A stretch of DNA of 64,000 bases, taken from Actinomadura livida (GTDB taxonomy: Bacteria; Actinomycetota; Actinomycetes; Streptosporangiales; Streptosporangiaceae). Location: positions 124,001-188,000 of the forward strand of contig NZ_BMRO01000013.1 of assembly GCF_014648675.1 (NCBI RefSeq). The letters run 5' to 3'. Within the stretch, counting starts at the first letter, position 1. Each line of letters opens with the position of its first letter. Both the position numbers and the translations under genes were made by a program. The notes below the pieces were generated by a model, which saw nothing but the letters and a program-made list of their open reading frames with translations, was not told the DNA's origin and searched no databases. This document shows, piece after piece, positions 14,905 through 22,917 of the stretch.

Positions 14905-17900
14905 GATCGCGGGCCAGCTCGCGGGCGGCGGCCCGCAGGCCGCAGCCGTCCAGGCGGGCGTACTCCGACACGGCCGCGGAGTACGCCCGCGGGTCGGCGT
15001 CCTCGGCGGTGCGGCGGGCCGTCGACGCAGACATCGTGGGCTGGAAGGACCGGACGAAATACAGCCGGTCCGCCAGCGCGATGGTGCGGGCCGCCCGCGC
15101 GCGCACGTCCGGCGGAGCCCCGGAGGGGCCGCCCGCGCGGGCGAGGTCGGCGAGGGCCAGCGCCAGCAGGCCGCCGCCGCAGAGCGGGAGATCCATCAGG
15201 AACGACGGCATCGTGTCCTGCGGGTGGGCGAGGAGGGCGGACAGCTTGGCGGGCAGCCCGGCCGCGATGTCCTCGACGAGGTCGAGCCGGCCGTGCCGCG
15301 CGTGGGCGACGACGGTGACGCTGTGCGCTTCGAGCGTCCACGGGTCGAGGCCGGGCGCCGACATCGGGTCCTCGTCGCCGGTGAGCCGCTCGACCGCCCG
15401 CCGCCAGAGCCGCAGGCCGGTCTCGGTGTGGCCGCGCCCGAAGGCGATCTCCGCGCGGGCGCCGAGGTGGAAGGCGGCGGTGCCGAACGTCTCGTCATGG
15501 CCCGACACGAGCGACTGGTCGAGCCGCCGTTCGGCCCGGTCGAGGCGGCCGAGGCGGAGGTCGGCGGCGGCGAGCGCCCACAGCAGCCCGAAGCTGTCGT
15601 GCCATCTGTAGTGTTCGAGCAGGTCCAGGGACACGTGCAGGTGGTGCGAAGCCCGTTCGTCCTGGTCGAGCTGCAGCAGCAGCTCGCTGACCCGCGAGTG
15701 GGCGAGCAGCGTGAGCCACGGGGTGTGCGGCTCGCCGGACGTCGCGAGCATCGTCTCGGTGGCCTTGAGCGCCCCGGTCAGGTCGCCGTCGCGTTCCCTC
15801 ATGTAGCCGGCGACGCAGTTCGCGGTGGCGGCGAGGGCCGGCGAGTCGCTCGCGCGCATCCGGTCGAGGACGGCCGCGCCGCCGTCCGGATCGAGGATCT
15901 CCGGCCCGGCCGCCATCAGCGTCGCCAGGGCCTGGATGAAGCCGGCCGGCGCGGCGGGCGGCAGGCGGCGCAGCGCGACGAGGGTCCGGGTCGGCCGCGG
16001 CCCCTTCATCAGAAGCGCGGTCAGGACGTTGAGCGTGAGGGCGGTCCGGGCCGTCTCGACGTCCCCGGGGCCGGGACGGAAGCGGCTCAGCGGTCCGGCC
16101 GTCTCCTCCGCCATGGCGATCATCCGGCTGTAGGCGGCCTCCAGCGTCCACAGGCCGCCGAGCACGGCGGCCACCGCCGCGACGGCCGGGCGGTCGTCCC
16201 GGGCGAGGGCGTGGCGGAGCGCCTGCACCAGGTTGTCCTGCTCGACCCGGACGCGCGCCAGGGGAGCGAACGGCTCGGCGCCGAACAGCGACTCCTGGTG
16301 CGCGGCCCCGAATTCCCGCGCCCAGGCGAGGAGCCCGCCGATCGCACGGTCCGTCTCGCCTTCGGCGTCGCGGTGGGCCGCACTGAACTCGCGGACGCTC
16401 TCCAGCATCCGGAACCGCGTCCCCGACTCGCCCTCGGTCATTTCGAGCAGGGACTGGACGACGAGGTCCTCCAGGGTCTCCAGGACGTCGCCGTCCACGA
16501 GAGGGCGTGCCGCGTCGGCGGTGAAACCGGCGGAGAAGATCGACAGCGCCCGCATGGCCGCCCGCCCGGACGCAGACAGGAGGTTCCAGCTCCATTCCAC
16601 GACGGCGTGCATCGTCCGGTGCCGGGACGGCGCGTCACGCGCGTTGCCGCGCAGCAGCGCGAACCGGTCGTCCAGCCCGCGGGCGATCTCCGGCACCGAC
16701 ATGACGCGGACGCGCGCCGCCGCCAGCTCCACGGCGAGCGGCAGGCCGTCCAGGCGGCGGCACAGCTCCGCCACGGCGTCCGCGGGGACGGCGGCGCCCG
16801 GCCGTGCCGCACGCGCGCGCTGCCGGAACAGCTCGACGGCCGTCGGCAGGCCCAGCGCGGGGAGCGGGTACACCGACTCCGACGACAGGCCGAGCGGCGC
16901 GCGGCTCGTGGTGAGCACCCGCAGGTCCCGCGTCATCGCCACCAGGCCGCCGACGAGGCCGGCGACGCCGCCGGCGACGTGCTCGCAGTTGTCCAGGACG
17001 AGCAGCACGGGACCCGGCCCGAGCGCCTCGGCGATCCCGGCGAGCGGGCCGCCCGCCGCGCCGGGGCGGCCCGGGGCGGCGCGGCGCGGGTCGCCGGCGC
17101 CGAGGACGGACGCCGCCTCGGCCGCGACGTCCTCGTCCCGGGCGACGCCCGCGAGCGGGACGAAGTGCACGGACCGCTGCGGGGCGTCGCGCGCCACCGC
17201 GTGCGCGAGCCGCGTCTTGCCGAGCCCGCCCGCCCCGACGATGGAGGTGACGCGGGACGTGCGCACCAGGTCGAGCACGGCCGCGAGGTCGCCGGCCCGG
17301 CCGAGCAGCGGGTTCGGCTCGTGCGCGACGCCCGTCCGCACGGCCGGGGCGTCCGCGCGGAGCAGCTCCCGCTGGACGTCCTGGAGCGCGGCCCCGGGCT
17401 CGGCGCCGAGTTCGTCGCGCAGGGCGCGCCGGTAGGTCTCGTACCTGGTCAGCGCGGCGGACGGCCCCGCGGTCGCCGCCTCGCAGCGCAGCAGCGCGGC
17501 GAGGACCTCCTCGTCGCGGGGATGCTCGCGGGCCACCGCGGTGAGCGCGTCCACCCCCTCGGCGTGCCGGCCGAGGCCGGCCAGCGCCAGGGCGCGGGTG
17601 CGCGCCAGCGCCCGGTACGCCGGGGCCCGTGCCGCACGCAGCGCCGACAGGGGGTCGTCGCCGGTGCCCGGATCCGGGGGCGCGTCCCACAGGGCGAGGC
17701 CCGCCTCCGCGCGGGCGAGGGCGCCCGCGTGGTCGCCCTCGCGGGAGCACCGCGCGCTCGCGGACGCGGCGAGCAGCACGGCCGACGCGTCCACCCGGGA
17801 CTCGTCCAGCCCCAGCCGGTACCCGGCCGGGGTGCGCGCGACGACGTCCGGCCCGAACTGCGACCGGGCCCGCGAGACGACGACCTGGAGCGCCTTGGCG

Positions 17901-18067
17901 GGGTTCTCCGGACGCCCGTCCGGCCACAGCCCCTCGACCAGGCGGGCGACGGGCACGCCCGCCCGCGGCTCGTCCGCCAGGAGCGCGAGCAGGCCGCGCA
18001 GCCGGGCGCCGGTGACGTCCCGCCCGCGGCAGGAGACCCGCGACAGCAACCTCAGCTCGACGGCCAC
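14882..18067 (-). CDS. AfsR/SARP-type regulator: BTAD, NTPase and TPR-like domains
   Basis: This 1061-residue regulator has an OmpR-like winged helix (residues about 1-92), a BTAD domain (about 95-240), an NB-ARC/STAND ATPase with P-loop SIVGAGGLGKTRLA (about 275) and VLLVLDNCEH (Walker B), and a long helical repeat C-terminus. This is the architecture of large SARP activators, which bind direct repeats at promoters after ATP-linked activation. The start is GTG 18067, where the family begins. Its end overlaps drrB by 23 bases in convergent orientation. Its likely target is the repeat array at 13116-13148 before the exporter; this is inference. Confidence 0.92.
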   Translation of the reverse strand: MAVELRLLSRVSCRGRDVTGARLRGLLALLADEPRAGVPVARLVEGLWPDGRPENPAKALQVVVSRARSQFGPDVVARTPAGYRLGLDESRVDASAVLLAASASARCSREGDHAGALARAEAGLALWDAPPDPGTGDDPLSALRAARAPAYRALARTRALALAGLGRHAEGVDALTAVAREHPRDEEVLAALLRCEAATAGPSAALTRYETYRRALRDELGAEPGAALQDVQRELLRADAPAVRTGVAHEPNPLLGRAGDLAAVLDLVRTSRVTSIVGAGGLGKTRLAHAVARDAPQRSVHFVPLAGVARDEDVAAEAASVLGAGDPRRAAPGRPGAAGGPLAGIAEALGPGPVLLVLDNCEHVAGGVAGLVGGLVAMTRDLRVLTTSRAPLGLSSESVYPLPALGLPTAVELFRQRARAARPGAAVPADAVAELCRRLDGLPLAVELAAARVRVMSVPEIARGLDDRFALLRGNARDAPSRHRTMHAVVEWSWNLLSASGRAAMRALSIFSAGFTADAARPLVDGDVLETLEDLVVQSLLEMTEGESGTRFRMLESVREFSAAHRDAEGETDRAIGGLLAWAREFGAAHQESLFGAEPFAPLARVRVEQDNLVQALRHALARDDRPAVAAVAAVLGGLWTLEAAYSRMIAMAEETAGPLSRFRPGPGDVETARTALTLNVLTALLMKGPRPTRTLVALRRLPPAAPAGFIQALATLMAAGPEILDPDGGAAVLDRMRASDSPALAATANCVAGYMRERDGDLTGALKATETMLATSGEPHTPWLTLLAHSRVSELLLQLDQDERASHHLHVSLDLLEHYRWHDSFGLLWALAAADLRLGRLDRAERRLDQSLVSGHDETFGTAAFHLGARAEIAFGRGHTETGLRLWRRAVERLTGDEDPMSAPGLDPWTLEAHSVTVVAHARHGRLDLVEDIAAGLPAKLSALLAHPQDTMPSFLMDLPLCGGGLLALALADLARAGGPSGAPPDVRARAARTIALADRLYFVRSFQPTMSASTARRTAEDADPRAYSAAVSEYARLDGCGLRAAARELARDLSAAPSG

Positions 18068-18093
18068 GGGGAAAGGCTAAGCCCGCGGGACGG

Positions 18094-18966
18094 TCAGGCG
18101 CGGTAGTGGCGGCGGAGGGCGACGCCCGCGAAGACCCCGCCCGCGACGGCGCCCGCGCCGGCCGCGACGGGGAGCGCCACCATCGTGACCTTGCGGCCGG
18201 TGCGGAAGTCGTGGACGGGCCAGCCGTTCTCCCTGGCGTGCGCGCGCAGCTCGGGGTCCGGGTTCACGGCGTGCGGGTGGCCGACGGCGGTCAGCATCGG
18301 CAGGTCGTTGATCGAGTCGCTGTAGGCGGCGCAGCGCGCCAGGTCCAGGCCCTCGCGCTGCGCGAGCGCGCGGACGGCCTCGGCCTTCGCGGGGCCGTGC
18401 AGCAGGTTCCCGACGAGCCGGCCCGTGTAGAGGCCGTCGCGCGTCTCGGCGACCGTGCCGAGCGCGCCGGTGAGGCCGAGGCGGTGCGCGATCGTCCGGG
18501 CTACCTCGACGGGGGTGGCGGTGACGAGCCAGACCTGCTGGCCCTCGTCCAGGTGCTGGAGGGCGAGGGTCCGGGTGCCGTGCCAGATCCGGTCGGCCAT
18601 GACCTCGTCGTAGATCTCCTCGCTGAGCGCGACGATCTTGTCGACCCGCTGGCCGGCGACGAACGACAGCGCGGCCTCCTTGGCGCTGCCGATGTGCTCG
18701 GAGTTCTCGGTGCCGCGCAGCCGGAACGCGGCCTGCCCCCACGCGAACATGGCGAGGTCGCGCATGGTGAACAGCTTGCGGGCGGCGAGGCCGCGCGCGA
18801 AGTAGTAGATGGACGCCCCGCGCATCATCGTGTTGTCGACGTCGAAGAACGCCGCCGCGGACGGATCGGGCTCCGGAAGCGGCTCGGGCTCGGCCGCCGC
18901 GGCCGCGGCGACCTCCCCGGCGCTCTTGTGATCTTCGTCCTTGGCGCGCTGCCAGAATCGCCGCAT
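18094..18966 (-). CDS. HAD-IB family hydrolase with C-terminal hydrophobic segment
   Basis: This 290-residue protein has the HAD motifs FFDVDNTMM (nucleophile Asp), VTATP (motif II), and YSDSINDLPML (motif IV), placing it in subfamily IB with phosphoserine phosphatase-like members. The last 30 residues contain a Gly/Ala-rich hydrophobic stretch that may anchor it to the membrane. In related actinomycetes such proteins lie near bldN, as here. ATG 18966 is preferred; a TTG at 18984 is possible, and neither has a strong ribosome binding site. The substrate is unknown. Confidence 0.87.
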   Translation of the reverse strand: MRRFWQRAKDEDHKSAGEVAAAAAAEPEPLPEPDPSAAAFFDVDNTMMRGASIYYFARGLAARKLFTMRDLAMFAWGQAAFRLRGTENSEHIGSAKEAALSFVAGQRVDKIVALSEEIYDEVMADRIWHGTRTLALQHLDEGQQVWLVTATPVEVARTIAHRLGLTGALGTVAETRDGLYTGRLVGNLLHGPAKAEAVRALAQREGLDLARCAAYSDSINDLPMLTAVGHPHAVNPDPELRAHARENGWPVHDFRTGRKVTMVALPVAAGAGAVAGGVFAGVALRRHYRA

Positions 18967-18980
18967 GGGGCCGAGCCTAG

Positions 18981-19163
18981 TCAACCCCCTTGCCCGAGAT
19001 CGTCGCGCCGCCCGTGATTGGGACCGTCGTCACCCTGCCCGCTCGCGGCCGCCATGAGCCGCTCGCGCAGCGAGGCGCGGAACCTCGGGTCCGGCCCCGC
19101 GTCGCCCACCCGCAGCCGGGCCAGCGCGTTCCCATGCTCGGCGATCTTCCCTCGCCCGGTCAT
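18981..19163 (-). CDS. 60-residue protein, possible remnant of a BldN anti-sigma factor
   Basis: The ATG at 19163, with AAGGGAG about ten bases upstream, opens a 60-codon frame. Its centre, PDPRFRASLRERLMAAA, resembles the N-terminal sigma-binding part of actinobacterial anti-sigma factors encoded after bldN (RsbN/DUF5667 type). The rest of such a protein, including the membrane helix, is absent, and the tail is Gly/Asp/Arg-rich and disordered. It follows bldN on the same strand after about 190 bases. Either it is a minimal soluble partner or a decayed gene. The homology statement is from memory of the family and tentative. Confidence 0.4.
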   Translation of the reverse strand: MTGRGKIAEHGNALARLRVGDAGPDPRFRASLRERLMAAASGQGDDGPNHGRRDDLGQGG

Positions 19164-19354
19164 CAACAGCCGCTCCCTTGCGGTATCCAGACGCGAACGC
19201 GCTCCTGCCCGCAAAACGATCGTGCGGCGGAGCGGGTTACGGCCCGGTGATCAGATTGATAGACCTTTCAATGATGCCCGCCGCGCGGCCCGCCGAAGCC
19301 TGCGGCGAGACCGCGCACTACCCCTTCATGGGGGCAGCATGGGCTCCCCGCGGG

Positions 19355-20026
19355 CTAACGGAGCAGGTCGGGCGGGAGCATCCGGGCCAGGGACCGGACG
19401 GCGCGGTACTGCAGCGCCTTGATCGCGCCCGGCTTCTTGTCCATGATCAGCGCGGTCTCCGTGACCGACAGCCCGTGCAGGAACCGCAGGACGACGCACT
19501 CCTGCTGCTCCGAGCCGAGCCGCCGGACGGCCTGCAGCAGCGTGCGGTTCGTCATCGCGTCCAGGACGGTCCGCTCGGGCCCCTCCTGGTGCCGGTCGGG
19601 CTCGACGAGCTCGGCGGTGCAGATCTCCAGCCGGTAGCGGCCGGACTTGAAGTGGTCGGCGACGAGGTTCCGCGCGATCGTCACCAGCCAGGCCCCGAAG
19701 TCCTTGCCCTGCCAGTGGAAGTCGCACATCCGGCGCAGGGCGCGGAGGAACGTCTCGCTGGTGAGGTCCTCGGTCTGCGAGTGGGTCCCCACGCGGTAGT
19801 AGATGTAGCGGTAGACCAGCTCGACGTAGTGGTCGTAGAGGCACCCGAACGCCTCGGCGTCGCCGTCCCGGGCCCGCAGCACCAGGGCCTTGAGCACCTC
19901 GGCCCGGTCGCTGTCGGCGGCCTTGTCGATGGTCCGGCCGGAGGCGGGCCCGGGGGCGCGGGCGGCGCCCTCCCGGAACAGCCGGGGGATCGGGAGCAAC
20001 CCGGCATCGAGGGTCAGGCTGCTCAT
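19355..20026 (-). CDS. bldN: ECF RNA polymerase sigma factor, BldN family
   Basis: This 223-residue sigma factor has a disordered N-terminus of about 60 residues, region 2 (VYRYIYYRVG, then DLTSETFLRALRR and GAWLVTIARNLVADHFKSGR) and region 4 (QQECVVLRFLHGLSVTETALI). The sequence closely follows Streptomyces BldN, which drives aerial mycelium genes such as chaplins and rodlins. The ATG at 20026 has GAGGAG upstream; a longer frame through the upstream repeats is rejected. BldN is normally held by the membrane protein RsbN, for which only a short candidate is present. Tandem 12-bp repeats lie about 75 bases upstream of the start. Confidence 0.93.
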   Translation of the reverse strand: MSSLTLDAGLLPIPRLFREGAARAPGPASGRTIDKAADSDRAEVLKALVLRARDGDAEAFGCLYDHYVELVYRYIYYRVGTHSQTEDLTSETFLRALRRMCDFHWQGKDFGAWLVTIARNLVADHFKSGRYRLEICTAELVEPDRHQEGPERTVLDAMTNRTLLQAVRRLGSEQQECVVLRFLHGLSVTETALIMDKKPGAIKALQYRAVRSLARMLPPDLLR

Positions 20027-20100
20027 GCAGTTCTCCTCGGGGCGTACGCGACCTCCGGCGTGAGTTGCCACTCTAGATACCGATACGTACGCCAGGCAAT

Positions 20101-20136
20101 GGTGCGTGCAGAGGTACGTGCAGCGGTACGTGCAGT
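20101..20136. repeat. three tandem 12-bp repeats upstream of bldN
   Basis: GGTGCGTGCAGA, GGTACGTGCAGC and GGTACGTGCAGT are directly adjacent and are followed by a related CGTGCACG. They lie 75 to 110 bases before the bldN start codon, in its likely promoter. Regular 12-bp spacing would put bound proteins roughly on one face of the helix. Confidence 0.75.
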
Positions 20137-20260
20137 CGTGCACGCCGCGGCATGTGCGATCGCCGCAGGGGGCCGGCGCGGGCCGGGCGGCGCCGCCGGG
20201 CCAGAGCGTTCACGTGAGCGGTTACCCGTCTCCCCCCGGCATCGGGCAACATGGGGCGCG

Positions 20261-21532
20261 ATGCTCTCTGCTCTGCTCGCGCTCCTGGCGGCCCTCGGCG
20301 CATTACTCGTCACCGGGTTGCTGATCCAGCGCGCCCAAAAGGACCGGCTGCTCTACCTCATCGCGTGGTCGTTCACGCAGGTCGGGCTGTCGCTCGCGCT
20401 GCTGTCCATGGGCGTCGGCTTCCTCGCCGGGTTCAACGGCGTGTTCTTCCGCGTCATGGAGCTCGGCGCCGCGCTGATCGCGCCGGTCTGGCTGGCGCTC
20501 GGCATGATCGAGCTGATCGCGCGGTACGTGCAGGTGCGGTTCGCCGCGTGGCTGTTCGCGATCTCCTACACGTTCGTCGCGATCGTGATCCTGCTGCTGG
20601 ACCCGCTCAAGGGCAAGCTGTCGAAGGACCTGCCGAAGCCCCGCGACACCTACGACGCCCTGCCGCTGCTGCTGATCGACGGCGCGCACGTCGTCGCGGT
20701 GCTCGCGCTGGCCGGGTGCACCGGGGTCACCGCGTGGCTGGCGAGCAAGCAGGACCAGGAGGCCGCCGAGCTGCTGATCCCCATCGCGCTGGTCGCGCTG
20801 GGCGGCGTGCTGGTGGTGAGCGGCAGCCGCGGGTTCCTGCCCGCCCCGCTCGCGGTGCTCGCGCTCGGCGGGGCGGCGGGCCTGGTCTGGTATGGGGCGA
20901 TGCGCACCATCCCGGTGTACGACGACGAGGACTATGACGACCACGGGGACGACTACGGGGATGAGCCGGTGACCGGATACGAAGAGCAGGGCTACCCGCC
21001 CGGACGGCGCGAGCCCGTCCCGGCGCCGACCCCTTCGCGCGACCCGCGCCGCGGCGAGCTGCGCTTCCCCGAGCCGGCCCCGGCCGAGGACCTCCGCTTC
21101 CGGGAGAACCCCGCCGGCCCCACGGCCGTGGACGGGGTCGGCGCCGCCGCCGCGCTGGGCGGCCTCCCGGCCGCCGACCAGCCCCGGACCGGCGGGCTGG
21201 GCGGGGCGTGCGGGCAGATCACCGTCTACACGCTCCTGGACGGCCGCGAGGACGCCTTCGACCGGCTCGCCGCCGAGCTCGTCAAGGCCGCCCGCGCGCT
21301 GGAGCCGGAGACCGTGATCTTCGCCAGCCACGAGGTGGTCGGCGCCCCCACGCAGCGGATCTTCTACCAGCTCTTCCGGGACGACGCCGCGTTCGCCGCG
21401 CACCGCCGCCAGCCGCACCTGCAGCGGTTCCTGGCGGAGTCCCGGACGCACGTGCTGGCCACCAACGTGATCGAGCTGCGCCTCGGCGCGGCCAAGGTGC
21501 CGCTCCCGGCGCCGGAGTTCCCCGGGAGGTGA
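20261..21532 (+). CDS. polytopic membrane protein fused to an antibiotic biosynthesis monooxygenase (ABM) domain
   Basis: This 423-residue protein has about six to seven membrane helices in residues 1-225. A disordered acidic and Pro-rich linker (about 230-315) follows, then a ferredoxin-like ABM domain (about 320-415; GQITVYTLLDGREDAFDRLA and RIFYQLFRDDAAFAAHRRQP). ABM domains act as quinol or heme-degrading monooxygenases or as signalling folds; no catalytic residue can be pinned down. ATG 20261 begins the first helix. A GGAGGTGAC before the next ATG links it to the glutaredoxin-like gene. The fusion is unusual and suggests a membrane redox role. Confidence 0.8.
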   Translation: MLSALLALLAALGALLVTGLLIQRAQKDRLLYLIAWSFTQVGLSLALLSMGVGFLAGFNGVFFRVMELGAALIAPVWLALGMIELIARYVQVRFAAWLFAISYTFVAIVILLLDPLKGKLSKDLPKPRDTYDALPLLLIDGAHVVAVLALAGCTGVTAWLASKQDQEAAELLIPIALVALGGVLVVSGSRGFLPAPLAVLALGGAAGLVWYGAMRTIPVYDDEDYDDHGDDYGDEPVTGYEEQGYPPGRREPVPAPTPSRDPRRGELRFPEPAPAEDLRFRENPAGPTAVDGVGAAAALGGLPAADQPRTGGLGGACGQITVYTLLDGREDAFDRLAAELVKAARALEPETVIFASHEVVGAPTQRIFYQLFRDDAAFAAHRRQPHLQRFLAESRTHVLATNVIELRLGAAKVPLPAPEFPGR

Positions 21533-21533
21533 C

Positions 21534-21812
21534 ATGACCGGAACGGAGCGGGCCGCGCCCGGCATCGTGATCACGCTGCTGGGCAAGCCCGGCTGCCACC
21601 TGTGCGACGACGCCCGCGCGGTCATCGAGCGGGTCGCCCGCGAGCTGGACGTGCCGTGGGAGGAGCGGGACATCACCCTCTCCGAGCAGGACACCGAGCA
21701 GTACTGGGAGCAGATCCCGGTCACGCTCGTCAACGGCGTCCAGCACGACTTCTGGCGCGTCGACGAGGACCGCCTCCGCGCCGCCATCGCGAAACTGCGC
21801 GAAGCGGCCTGA
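21534..21812 (+). CDS. glutaredoxin-like protein (DUF836 type) with CxxC motif
   Basis: This 92-residue thioredoxin-fold protein has the redox motif GKPGCHLCDDA near residue 20, the cis-Pro in QIPVTLVNG, and the expected strand order. It is a small cytoplasmic thiol reductase of the glutaredoxin 2-like group. The ATG at 21534 is preceded by GGGAGG and follows the ABM fusion gene after one base, so both are surely in one transcript. It sits directly ahead of the Rex-controlled heme operon, which suits a redox role. Confidence 0.9.
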   Translation: MTGTERAAPGIVITLLGKPGCHLCDDARAVIERVARELDVPWEERDITLSEQDTEQYWEQIPVTLVNGVQHDFWRVDEDRLRAAIAKLREAA

Positions 21813-21987
21813 CACCCGGCCCGCGCGGCGGGCAGTGCGCGACGCCCGTTTTCGGGTGCCCGGTTTGTCGAGTCGGTCACATCCCGTGGCGGTCTCATGA
21901 ACGCGACGTACGCTGGAAAGTCCCTGGTGGGCGGTGTTCTCGTTGTCGTGAGCGGGCCGGGCGGCGCCCGCGGAAGCGGGGGTGACT

Positions 21988-22005
21988 TTGTGCGTCTGTT
22001 CACAA
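21988..22005. promoter_or_regulatory. Rex operator (ROP) upstream of rex-hemACDB
   Basis: TTGTGCGTCTGTTCACAA matches the Rex consensus TTGTGAANNNNTTCACAA at 12 of the 14 defined positions. It lies 125 bases before the rex start, as in Streptomyces where Rex represses its own operon and is released by NADH. Confidence 0.9.
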
Positions 22006-22130
22006 AGGCTTAACCTGATGGGCAGCCCCGGGGCGGTCGGAAAGCGGTGTGAGGCCGCCTGCCGGACCGCGCCAGACCGGGGCCGCGGGTCCGCGTCCCC
22101 GTGCCCAGCGACGAGCCCGAAGAGCAGGCC

Positions 22131-22871
22131 GTGACACCTCGACAGAACCGATCCCGCGACCGCGCGGGCCGCGGCATCCCGGAAGCCACCGTGGCGCGGC
22201 TGCCGGTGTACCTGCGCGCGCTGACCGCGCTGCAGGAGCGCGGCGTCGCCACCGTGTCCTCGGAGGAGCTGGCGGCGGCGGCGGGCGTCAACTCGGCCAA
22301 GCTCCGCAAGGACCTCTCCCACCTGGGCTCGTATGGGACGCGCGGGGTGGGGTACGAGGTCGAGTACCTCGTCTACCAGATCTCCCGCGAACTCGGCCTC
22401 ACCCAGGACTGGGTGGTCGCCATCATCGGCGTCGGTAACCTGGGCCGTGCGCTGGCCGGGTACGGCGGCTTCGCGTCCCGCGGCTTCCGCGTCGCGGGGC
22501 TGCTCGACGCGGACGAGGCCATCGTCGGCCAGGAGATCTCCGGGATGGTGGTGGAGCACATCGACCGGCTGGAGGACATCATCGCCGACCACGGCGTGTC
22601 CATCGCCGTGATCGCGACCCCCGCGGGCGCGGCCCAGGGGGTCTGCGACCGCGTGGTGGCCGCGGGCGTCACCAGCGTGCTGAACTTCGCGCCGGTCGTG
22701 CTCTCGGTGCCGGAAGGCGTCGACGTGCGAAAGGTCGACCTGTCGATCGAACTGCAGATCCTTGCGTTCCACGAGCAGCGCAAGGCCGGGGGACCGGACG
22801 GTCTCGCCCCCCTCCAGGAGGGGGACCCGCCTCCCGGTACGTCACAGTATGTGGAAACTGTAGAGGCATGA
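22131..22871 (+). CDS. rex: redox-sensing transcriptional repressor Rex
   Basis: This 246-residue protein has an N-terminal winged helix (GIPEATVARLPVYLRAL and SAKLRKDLSHLGSYGTRGVGY) and a Rossmann domain with GVGNLGRALAGYGGF. It closes with VDLSIELQILAFHEQ, the domain-swapped helix of Rex dimers. Rex binds its operator when NAD+ dominates and leaves it when NADH rises. GTG 22131 gives an N-terminus matching Streptomyces Rex; GTG 22101 is an alternative. It is the first gene of rex-hemA-hemC-hemD-hemB and lies behind its own operator. A second operator is at 44546. Confidence 0.96.
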   Translation: MTPRQNRSRDRAGRGIPEATVARLPVYLRALTALQERGVATVSSEELAAAAGVNSAKLRKDLSHLGSYGTRGVGYEVEYLVYQISRELGLTQDWVVAIIGVGNLGRALAGYGGFASRGFRVAGLLDADEAIVGQEISGMVVEHIDRLEDIIADHGVSIAVIATPAGAAQGVCDRVVAAGVTSVLNFAPVVLSVPEGVDVRKVDLSIELQILAFHEQRKAGGPDGLAPLQEGDPPPGTSQYVETVEA

Positions 22872-22917
22872 TCGGGGCAGTCCGACCGGGTAACCAGGGA
22901 GACGCGGGAGAGGCCAT

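Noticed and set aside
19178..20260. In-frame extension upstream of the membrane-ABM fusion protein
   Set aside because: It is antisense to bldN; the first membrane helix begins at ATG 20261.
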